From: Oribacterium sp. | GTDB lineage: Bacteria; Bacillota_A; Clostridia; Lachnospirales; Lachnospiraceae | DNA: 7,125 nucleotides | Direction of reading: 5' to 3' | NCBI GenBank assembly: GCA_017940955.1 | Contig: JAGAXP010000081.1 | Coordinates: 1 to 7,125 of the forward strand | Shown: one piece after another, positions 1 through 5,865 of the stretch | Layout of the letters: each line of letters begins with the position of its first letter | Numbering within the stretch: the stretch's first letter is position 1 | The notes under the pieces: generated by a model | What the model was told of the DNA's origin: nothing | What the model saw: the letters and a program-made list of their open reading frames with translations, nothing else | Databases searched by the model: none | Program-made: the position numbers and the translations under genes

Positions 1-1
1 T

Positions 2-355
2 TTGGACAATCCACCGATAAAAAGGATATCAATCAGAGACTATCTTCCACCAGGATTTCGTTCAGGTAATATCGTGATAATGCTTCTAGCTCTTCTTGGT
101 TATTGTCTTGTGTTAACCGTCGCTTTAACTATGACAACAACGAAAGACACAACCCCACGAATACTATGGGCTACTAGGATTTCTGCAACATCCGGCTTAT
201 TAAGCATGATTTTCTTTTCAGGAAACTATCTCGGATGCCAAACATATTTGCCTTTATCACGTAGCAAGAATCTTATACTCAGAATCATTGGAGTGATAAT
301 TTGGGATGTAGTAATATTCTGTATTTGTCTTTTGATTGGAGCAACTTTCACGTAA
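2..355 (+). CDS. Small hypothetical integral membrane protein, possibly 5'-truncated by the window edge
   Basis: I do not recognise this protein. The frame runs from the window edge to a TAA stop. The first codon that could start it is a TTG at base 2, but its ribosome binding site would lie outside the window, so it may be a complete 117-residue protein or the tail of a longer one. The first ~22 residues are polar and basic (several Lys and Arg). Three hydrophobic stretches follow at about residues 23-45, 58-78 and 92-115, the last ending almost at the C-terminus. The loop between segments 2 and 3 is basic (SRSK), which suggests it faces the cytoplasm. Support for a real gene is the alternation of clean hydrophobic segments and charged loops over the full frame. 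It is co-oriented with the threonine aldolase but separated by about 300 bases, so it is probably not in the same operon. Confidence 0.5.
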   Translation: MDNPPIKRISIRDYLPPGFRSGNIVIMLLALLGYCLVLTVALTMTTTKDTTPRILWATRISATSGLLSMIFFSGNYLGCQTYLPLSRSKNLILRIIGVIIWDVVIFCICLLIGATFT

Positions 356-654
356 AACCTTTTGCAACCAATTAGGTGCGAACGACTGTATTCATTATAA
401 CATAGCGTTTTCGAGAATTTTGCACCCTTCAAGGTGGCAATTCATTGACAACTAAATCTTTTCAACAACTTGCTCTTTAAAAAAGGTACCTGTCACCCGT
501 ACATCGTACGAAAGCAAAAGTCGCTGGACATAAGGGATTTGGATGATACCCTGCTTTTTGAAGATATTTTGAAATCCACAAAATAAATTTTCATGATATA
601 TTTATAGGTGTGTATTTTGACGAACATATAATAATCATTATTACGAGGTACGCT
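356..654. other. Intergenic spacer without a convincing gene; small hairpins and a GGTACC motif
   Basis: No frame here has protein-like composition. The visible elements are an imperfect hairpin at 420-440 (TTGCACC, loop CTTCAA, GGTGGCAA, one bulged G), which has no T-run and so is not a clear terminator for the membrane protein gene. A run of A precedes GGTACCTGTCACC at 485-497. A 5-bp hairpin follows at 498-510 (CGTAC, loop ATC, GTACG). An extended -10-like TGTTATAAT lies on the minus strand at 394-402, but it has no gene to serve. The 3' part (about 560-640) is very AT-rich and is the likely promoter region of the threonine aldolase. Confidence 0.5.
569..597 (+). promoter_or_regulatory. 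Weak candidate promoter for the threonine aldolase gene
   Basis: TTGAAA at 569-574 matches TTGACA at 5 of 6 bases. After a 17-base spacer, CATGAT at 592-597 matches TATAAT at 4 of 6. It lies in an AT-rich stretch, and a start near base 604 would give a leader of about 50 bases before the ATG at 655. AT-rich DNA gives many chance matches, so this is only the best candidate seen. Confidence 0.3.
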
Positions 655-1686
655 ATGTTAAATTTCGCAAGTGACTATACAGAAGGCTGTCATCCCAAGG
701 TTCTGGAGGCTCTTGTCAGGTCCAATATGGAACAGCTGACAGGCTACGGTACAGATGCCTATACAGAGAGTGCAAAAGAAAAAATCCGTGATTTCATCGG
801 TTGTCCCGAAGCAGAGATATTTTTTCTGACAGGCGGCACACAGACCAATCAGACAGTTATCGATACCACTCTTCGTATGTATGAGGGTGTTGTATCCGCA
901 CAGTCCGGTCACGTAAACTGTCACGAAGCCGGAGCTATAGAATATACAGGTCACAAGGTTATGACTCTTCCAAGTCATGAAGGAAAAATGGATGCCGGGG
1001 AGTTAGACAGCATGGTTCAGGGATTTTACGCAGATTCCGACCATGATCACATGGTTTTCCCGGGCATGGTCTACATCAGCCACCCGACAGAGTACGGCAC
1101 TCTTTACACAAAATCAGAGCTTAAAGCCATTTCGGAGGTCTGTAAAAAGTGGAATCTGCCCCTTTTCCTTGACGGCGCAAGACTTGGCTATGGTTTAACA
1201 AGCAAAACCACTGATGTAACTGTAAAGGATATTGCCGGGCTTACAGATGTCTTTTATATCGGCGGCACCAAGGTTGGTGCACTCTGCGGAGAGGCAATTG
1301 TATATCCCGGAGGAAATGCCCCCAGGCAGATGGTCACCATGATAAAGCAGCATGGTGCGCTTCTCGCAAAGGGAAGATTAAACGGCGTACAGTTTGATGC
1401 ATTATTTACAGACGGACTTTACACTGAGATAGCGGGAAACGCTATCGAAAGAGCTGAAGAACTGAAGAAGGTATTTACCGACAGAGGCTACAGATTCTTC
1501 ATAGACTCTCCTACCAATCAGCAGTTTATCATCATGCCGAAAAAGACCCTTTCTGTTTTGGATGCTGCCGGAGTAATATACAGTACCTGGGAGCCCTATG
1601 ATAAGGATAACATGGTAGTCCGATTCTGCACCTCCTGGGCCACAACAAAAGAACAGATTGAAGCATTGGCAAAAATACTTGTTTAA
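655..1686 (+). CDS. ltaE: Low-specificity L-threonine aldolase (PLP-dependent, beta-eliminating lyase family)
   Basis: Predicted to cleave L-threonine or L-allo-threonine to glycine and acetaldehyde in the cytoplasm using pyridoxal phosphate (fold-type I aminotransferase superfamily). The ATG at 655 gives 343 residues, the normal family length, and the N-terminus MLNFASDYTEG matches the usual start of these enzymes. It has a short Shine-Dalgarno (CGAGG, 6 bases upstream). A GTG at 610 is in frame but adds 15 residues (an Ile-rich run) that do not look like part of the family. Visible motifs are the phosphate-binding TGGTQTNQ at 59-66, the aromatic-stacking His at about 90 in CHEAGAIE, Asp173 and Arg176 in FLDGARLGYG, and the Schiff-base lysine Lys206 in GGTKVGAL. 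All expected catalytic residues are present. The exact stereospecificity cannot be told from sequence. The gene converges on the sugar operon and seems unrelated to it. The symbol rests on family membership only. Confidence 0.93.
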   Translation: MLNFASDYTEGCHPKVLEALVRSNMEQLTGYGTDAYTESAKEKIRDFIGCPEAEIFFLTGGTQTNQTVIDTTLRMYEGVVSAQSGHVNCHEAGAIEYTGHKVMTLPSHEGKMDAGELDSMVQGFYADSDHDHMVFPGMVYISHPTEYGTLYTKSELKAISEVCKKWNLPLFLDGARLGYGLTSKTTDVTVKDIAGLTDVFYIGGTKVGALCGEAIVYPGGNAPRQMVTMIKQHGALLAKGRLNGVQFDALFTDGLYTEIAGNAIERAEELKKVFTDRGYRFFIDSPTNQQFIIMPKKTLSVLDAAGVIYSTWEPYDKDNMVVRFCTSWATTKEQIEALAKILV

Positions 1687-1705
1687 GTTGAACACAGCAC
1701 CCCTA

Positions 1706-1776
1706 CCGGCATCAACATAGTTGAGCCGGCAGGATTCTTAATATCTGACACACAGATGCACATCTAACCGGCTCAA
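1706..1776. repeat. Competing inverted repeats between convergent genes (possible terminator region)
   Basis: Three arms are visible. Arm A (1706-1716, CCGGCATCAAC) pairs with arm B (1720-1729, GTTGAGCCGG) to make a 10-bp stem with one bulged A and an ATA loop. The 9 bases TTGAGCCGG of arm B (1721-1729) pair perfectly with arm C (1768-1776, CCGGCTCAA) across a 38-base loop. The two pairings share arm B and so exclude each other. Within that loop a 5-bp hairpin (ATCTG, ACACA, CAGAT at 1743-1757) is also possible. On the plus strand a run of six T (1787-1792) follows arm C after 10 bases. On the minus strand the stem begins directly after the glycosidase stop and no T-run follows. Its location between converging genes suggests transcription termination, though it is not a canonical intrinsic terminator in either direction. 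Confidence 0.5.
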
Positions 1777-4173
1777 TTAAAACTCATTTTTTATCTGATT
1801 CAGCTCTCTGTTAAGTTCCTTTAGATCAAGACCCTCCGGGATATCTCTGCTAAGTATGCTCTGCATGGAAAGCCCCAGCGGGATCACATCCTTTTCAGTC
1901 ATAAGCTTCACAAGTTCCGGCAGATATTTCTCAAGCACTGCCCTCGCATCAGGATTTTCAAGGATATCATTGGCAGTATCTTTTATGGAAAAATATCCTT
2001 CCCTTACGACATCATCCTCAGAAAGAAACCAGTTTTTTACCGCCTGTCCGGCATTGTTTCCCGGTAAACGATAGTTTTCATCCTCTGAATCTACACGGAC
2101 GAAAACACACTCATCCGTAAGCCCCTCCGCATCTACCTTTATCCGGTTTTCTCCTTCGTGAAGAGGTACATCAGAAAATACGATCCTGCCGTTACCATCA
2201 TTCGTACCACTGCCGAATTCCTTTTCATCAACATAAAGCACCGCATCGCTGAGATTGGTATAAACCTTGATCTCGATACTCTCTTTTGCCCTGTTCACGA
2301 ATCTCTTTGAACAGATATGCAAAAACTTTTCCTCAGACCACTTTGCTTTGTAGTAGTAGAATGCATCCTTTCTGGCATTTCTGTCATAGGTCACGAGGCC
2401 CTTGGCATTAATATTTTCCTGCCCGCCTTCTTTTCTGAGTCCGCTATGGAAGTCAAACATATTCCAGACGTAACTACCGTACAGGTAATCCCTGCTCTCG
2501 AAAATAGGATAAACGGTCTCATGATAGAGCGCCTGATACTCCTCTGAGTAATCTCTGACCATCGGCACCTCGCTGTGCAACCTGATGTTTGCGTCCACAC
2601 CGTACTCACTTACACCGAGAGGCATCTCCGGCCGCTCACTATGGAATCTGTCGAGATAATCCCGATAATCCTGCATTTCCCCATAGTACCATCCGAAGTA
2701 AATATTGTAGCCGATCATATCCGTAACAGAATTAAGCTTACTCTTAAACTTAACTGTATAAAGATTGGCAGCCGTAACAAATCTTGACGGATCCAGTTCA
2801 TGGGAAAACTGCTGCATTTTTTTCAGCTCTTCATGCATAAACTCCGCATCCCGGAACATGCCGATTTCATTCTGGATTCCCCAGCAGTAGATAGACGGAT
2901 GATGGATATTCTGAAGTATCAGTTCCCTTAGCTGCTCCTCTGCATCAGCTTTCAGCTCTTCACTGTCCGTCATTTTGAGCATAGGGATCTCAGCCCATAC
3001 GAGATAACCCTTTTTGTCTGCGGTCTCATAGGTATACTGAGGATGCTGATAATGTGACAGCCTTACGGAATTGGCACCTATTTCGTCGATGAGTTCAAAA
3101 TCCCTGTCGATATTCTCCCGGCTCACTGCATTGAAACAGCCCTTGAAATCCTGATGCTTTGCAACACCGTTTATCTTTATATGCTCACCATTAAGGAACA
3201 GTCCCTTGTCTGCATTTATGGTAATATCTCTGAATCCGGTCTCAAGCTCCACCTCATCTAAAGTTTCTCCCGCACGTACAAACTTCATCTTTACCTTATA
3301 TAGATTGGGAGCGGTTTTTCCGTTCCACAGGATTACATCAGAGATGCGGAAGGTCAAGACCATACTGCAATTTATGGAGCCTGATGCGTGAGTGTTGGTA
3401 CTTTCTGAATCAACTTCTTCTGATCTCACATCAGTGAGCAGTGTCCCGAAAGGATCTGTGATTTCCGCAACTATCTCAGCTTCTTTATCCGTGCGGGCAT
3501 GAATTTCCGCATTCAAAATGCCGGTATTTCCATCAATGCCAGTCCTTAATATCACACCACTTGTGCCGTAATAGGTCGGATCAAAAAAGCTTTCATGTTC
3601 TGTCACCAGAAGATTAACACCCCTGTATAGTCCTCCGAACACAGTGAAGTCTCCTGTAAGAGGTGAGATACCCTCGTCATGAACATTTGTCAGAAATATC
3701 CTTAACTTTATTTCTTTATTGCCGAGCAGCTCCTTAGGTATCTCACAGCGAAATGCTCCATAAGCACCTCTGTGCTCTCCTATCTTACGATCCTCTGCCA
3801 GAACAACCGCATGCTGATCTGCCCCCGGAATGTCCACAAAAACATGTTTCCAGTCAGGATCGATCTGTATGGTCTTTTGATACAGCACAAGTCCCCTGTA
3901 AGGGTCATCATCCCTGTACCATGTGTGAGGAAGTGTGACAGTTACAAAACTCTCTGCTCCATTAATGTCTGATAATGCTTCGTTTTCTCTTTCTCCGACA
4001 GCAGCATTTTCAACTGAGTCCCTTACACCCGGAGCGTTCATGACATCACTCTCTGACGAAATGACATCGCTATAAACAACTTTTGAATCCCCTGTCAAAC
4101 CACTTAAATCCCTGATGTTTCCATCAGGGATTTTATTAAACTGCCAACCTTCGTTTATCTGTATCTTATGCAT
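1777..4173 (-). CDS. Glycoside hydrolase family 2 beta-glycosidase (beta-galactosidase- or beta-glucuronidase-like)
   Basis: A cytoplasmic retaining glycosidase of 798 residues with no signal peptide. Domain order: jelly-roll sugar-binding domain about 80-190 (LPHTW at 81-85), Ig-like domain about 195-315, TIM barrel about 318-612, a second Ig-like (DUF4982-type) domain about 620-698, and a helical tail about 705-798. The family signatures are clear: KINGVAKHQD at 333-342, SVRLSHYQHP at 369-378, acid/base Glu436 in WGIQNEIG, nucleophile Glu523 in LGVSEYG, and YVWNMFDF at 568-575. An N-x-K element (Asn589, Lys591 in INAKGLVTYDR) aligns with the uronate-contact motif of E. coli beta-glucuronidase, but I recall similar N-x-K-G stretches in GH2 enzymes annotated as beta-galactosidases, so the substrate is open. 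A polar insertion of about 40 residues lies between residues 20 and 75. The ATG overlaps the upstream transporter stop by 8 bases and has GAGGA 6 bases upstream, which fits translational coupling. Confidence 0.93.
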   Translation of the reverse strand: MHKIQINEGWQFNKIPDGNIRDLSGLTGDSKVVYSDVISSESDVMNAPGVRDSVENAAVGERENEALSDINGAESFVTVTLPHTWYRDDDPYRGLVLYQKTIQIDPDWKHVFVDIPGADQHAVVLAEDRKIGEHRGAYGAFRCEIPKELLGNKEIKLRIFLTNVHDEGISPLTGDFTVFGGLYRGVNLLVTEHESFFDPTYYGTSGVILRTGIDGNTGILNAEIHARTDKEAEIVAEITDPFGTLLTDVRSEEVDSESTNTHASGSINCSMVLTFRISDVILWNGKTAPNLYKVKMKFVRAGETLDEVELETGFRDITINADKGLFLNGEHIKINGVAKHQDFKGCFNAVSRENIDRDFELIDEIGANSVRLSHYQHPQYTYETADKKGYLVWAEIPMLKMTDSEELKADAEEQLRELILQNIHHPSIYCWGIQNEIGMFRDAEFMHEELKKMQQFSHELDPSRFVTAANLYTVKFKSKLNSVTDMIGYNIYFGWYYGEMQDYRDYLDRFHSERPEMPLGVSEYGVDANIRLHSEVPMVRDYSEEYQALYHETVYPIFESRDYLYGSYVWNMFDFHSGLRKEGGQENINAKGLVTYDRNARKDAFYYYKAKWSEEKFLHICSKRFVNRAKESIEIKVYTNLSDAVLYVDEKEFGSGTNDGNGRIVFSDVPLHEGENRIKVDAEGLTDECVFVRVDSEDENYRLPGNNAGQAVKNWFLSEDDVVREGYFSIKDTANDILENPDARAVLEKYLPELVKLMTEKDVIPLGLSMQSILSRDIPEGLDLKELNRELNQIKNEF

Positions 4174-5734
4174 TCTCTTTCCTCATTTCATCAATTCTGG
4201 CTTCTACAGCCTTCATCTTCTCCGGTGTAAGGTCGTAATATTTCATGGCGATGACATTAAACACTGCTCCCAAAAGCTCAAGGCCGTAGTAGAAAACTAT
4301 GGCGATCAGCAGGAGGCTCCGGCTGTATGGAGTATTGAGATCTGGAAATACTTCCTTGAAACCAATGAGCGCAAATCCGATACCTACAAAAGTCGGTCCA
4401 AAGGATGAGATCAGCTTATCCATAAATGAGAAAACTGTTCCGACCATACCCGGAATATACTTTCCTGTTCTTGAGGCTTCATAGTCATTAACGTCCGCGA
4501 TCATCGGAGGAATGATGGAGCTTGTGATCATCTGGAAACCACCGCCTATAACAGTCACAAGGAAAAGTGCCACTGTAAATGCGGTAAAGCCACTGAATGC
4601 CTCGCCATAGCCATTAACAAATCCCGGAAGACTCAGTGTCTTCGGATCCATGACCATCCAGATAAATATGGCGATGGTATCGAAAAAGATTACTCCCCAG
4701 GAGCCTATCTGCATGGCTTTCTTGAGGCCAAGCTTTGATCCGATTGCACCGATACCAAGTGCCATCATCAGAAGCCCTACGATGGTAGTGTAGAGGGTCC
4801 AGCCCCCTGACAGCTCATAGTTACCAACTACAATGCCGTAAAGTACAAGCAGGATTGCACTTGTCTTGCAGGTATTTGAGAACTGGTCTGTGGCTCTTGC
4901 AACGATGAGCATCTGAAGTGGCTTGTTGTTTTTTAACACATCAAGATAATCTGAAAACCTGATATTTTTCTTTCCTGAGGAATTGGTCTCTGAAAATGCA
5001 GGTACATCCTTTGGTGCGATGGAAATGTAAGCAACAACTATTCCGATGGTAGCGATGACTGCTACGATCAGCCAGTACTCATGGAAAAGCTCCGCGCTCT
5101 TCATGGAGCCGTATTTAACGGCAAGTCCCGCAACTACCATCTGCATCACAGCTCTCATAACACGAACCAGTACTGTACCAACGATGGAAAGTATCGGTCT
5201 CTGGGTCGGATCATTGGTGAGGCAGACATTACCAACATGGTTTGAGATATTTAAGAATGTATATCCTATGTAGTAAATGGCTGTAAAGAATATAAAGAAA
5301 ACCGGCCTCAATGCTCCTTCCGGAAGTCTGTCGGTTACATTGAACATGAGAAAGCTGTTAATGAAAAGGAGCAGACCTCCCATAACAAGACACAGTCTGG
5401 TTTTACCGAAGTTTTCCTTTTCTTTAAATCTGTCAACAAAAAATCCAACGATAGGATCAGTTACACCATCCCAAAGTCTTGTTATAGTTGAAAAACTTGA
5501 TGCAAGTATAACTGCCATACCCACATATCCATTGAGATAAAATGACATGATCATAGTAAGACCCATGTACAGATTGACCGCCATATTGGCTCCGGAAAAT
5601 CCAACGATTCTCCATACAGGAACATTGTGAATGCCATTTTCCTTTATATATTTTTGGTACTTGTCCTGTGACATAGTCTCTCCAGCCCCTTCTTTCATAC
5701 CAATCTTCGATTCTTTCCGCATTGCCGCTTCCAT
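4166..5734 (-). CDS. GPH-family (glycoside-pentoside-hexuronide) cation symporter, MelB-like MFS transporter
   Basis: A 522-residue inner-membrane carrier predicted to import a small glycoside with Na+ or H+. About twelve hydrophobic segments are visible between residues 41 and 500, with a polar central loop at about 241-270. The GPH/MelB signature RLWDGVTDPIVGFFVDRF lies at 86-103. Its Asp89 and Asp93 correspond to the cation-site Asp55 and Asp59 of MelB. The second conserved block, PPMIADVNDYEASRTGKY (409-426), follows TM10. The chosen ATG at 5734 has a consensus AGGAGG 4 bases upstream. A second in-frame ATG at 5674 (Met21) has GGAGAG before it and would remove a charged 20-residue N-terminus. 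The gene is first in the operon with the GH2 enzyme and overlaps it by 8 bases. This couples uptake to intracellular cleavage. The sugar carried cannot be read from the sequence. Confidence 0.92.
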   Translation of the reverse strand: MEAAMRKESKIGMKEGAGETMSQDKYQKYIKENGIHNVPVWRIVGFSGANMAVNLYMGLTMIMSFYLNGYVGMAVILASSFSTITRLWDGVTDPIVGFFVDRFKEKENFGKTRLCLVMGGLLLFINSFLMFNVTDRLPEGALRPVFFIFFTAIYYIGYTFLNISNHVGNVCLTNDPTQRPILSIVGTVLVRVMRAVMQMVVAGLAVKYGSMKSAELFHEYWLIVAVIATIGIVVAYISIAPKDVPAFSETNSSGKKNIRFSDYLDVLKNNKPLQMLIVARATDQFSNTCKTSAILLVLYGIVVGNYELSGGWTLYTTIVGLLMMALGIGAIGSKLGLKKAMQIGSWGVIFFDTIAIFIWMVMDPKTLSLPGFVNGYGEAFSGFTAFTVALFLVTVIGGGFQMITSSIIPPMIADVNDYEASRTGKYIPGMVGTVFSFMDKLISSFGPTFVGIGFALIGFKEVFPDLNTPYSRSLLLIAIVFYYGLELLGAVFNVIAMKYYDLTPEKMKAVEARIDEMRKENA

Positions 5735-5738
5735 AGCC

Positions 5739-5744
5739 CCTCCT
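5739..5744 (-). promoter_or_regulatory. Consensus ribosome binding site of the symporter gene
   Basis: On the minus strand this reads AGGAGG, 4 bases before the ATG at 5734. It decides in favour of the first of four in-frame ATG codons (residues 1, 5, 13 and 21) as the main start. The fourth has its own weaker GGAGAG (5678-5683). Confidence 0.75.
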
Positions 5745-5758
5745 GAATTTACTGAATA

Positions 5759-5792
5759 ATGATGCCAACATTTTTTAAAATGTTGGCATCAT
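5759..5792. repeat. Perfect 34-base palindrome (16-bp arms) in the divergent control region
   Basis: ATGATGCCAACATTTT, a central TT, then AAAATGTTGGCATCAT: both arms are perfectly complementary. It ends 24 bases before the symporter ATG, and its right arm contains the -35 hexamer of the forward promoter that would serve the regulator. No T-run follows on either strand outside the arms, so a terminator is unlikely. The position fits an operator for a dimeric regulator, either the divergent AraC protein or another one. If transcription of the symporter starts upstream, it would instead be a stable hairpin in its mRNA leader. Confidence 0.7.
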
Positions 5793-5812
5793 CATACCAT
5801 CAGTCGTATAAT
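5783..5812 (+). promoter_or_regulatory. Near-consensus sigma-70/SigA-type promoter for the AraC-family regulator
   Basis: TTGGCA at 5783-5788 (5 of 6 to TTGACA), an 18-base spacer, then a perfect TATAAT at 5807-5812. Transcription would start near 5819, about 46 bases before the ATG at 5866. The -35 box is inside the right arm of the palindrome, so a protein bound there should block this promoter. This would suit autorepression of the regulator. Confidence 0.7.
5791..5796 (-). promoter_or_regulatory. Possible -10 box for the symporter/glycosidase operon, without a good -35
   Basis: The minus strand reads TATGAT here (5 of 6 to TATAAT). The hexamer 17 bases upstream is TATATT, which is a poor -35. 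A weak -35 is expected of a promoter that needs an activator such as the divergent AraC protein. Transcription would start within the palindrome at about 5784. This is a tentative assignment from sequence alone. Confidence 0.3.
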
Positions 5813-5865
5813 GAATATAGAACTATAGTCCTTGCTTTAGAACGATATTACTTTTTACTACAAAT

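Noticed and set aside
379..393. CGAACGACTGTATTC as a possible LexA (SOS) box
   Set aside because: Only the CGAAC half matches the Firmicute consensus. The second half should be GTTCG-like and is not, and no SOS gene lies beside it.
378..426. GGTGC/GCACC flanked stretch ending in GTTCGCACC on the minus strand as a tRNA
   Set aside because: It is only about 50 bases long and cannot form the D, anticodon and T arms of a tRNA cloverleaf.
226..432. A 68-codon minus-strand frame with an extended -10-like TGTTATAAT inside its region
   Set aside because: It overlaps the membrane protein gene, has no protein-like features, and the -10 motif lies inside the frame rather than upstream of its start. 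No matching -35 was found.
445..473. TTGACA at 445-450 as a promoter for the threonine aldolase
   Set aside because: The -35 hexamer is perfect, but no -10-like hexamer occurs at 16-18 bases (ACTTGC and neighbours), and it is about 200 bases from the gene.
610..654. GTG start giving a 15-residue longer threonine aldolase
   Set aside because: The extension is an Ile-rich run atypical for the family, and the ATG at 655 has a short ribosome binding site and yields the usual N-terminus and length.
5735..5865. A catabolite-repression (cre) site in the sugar operon control region
   Set aside because: No stretch matched the TGWAANCGNTWNCA consensus on reading both strands.
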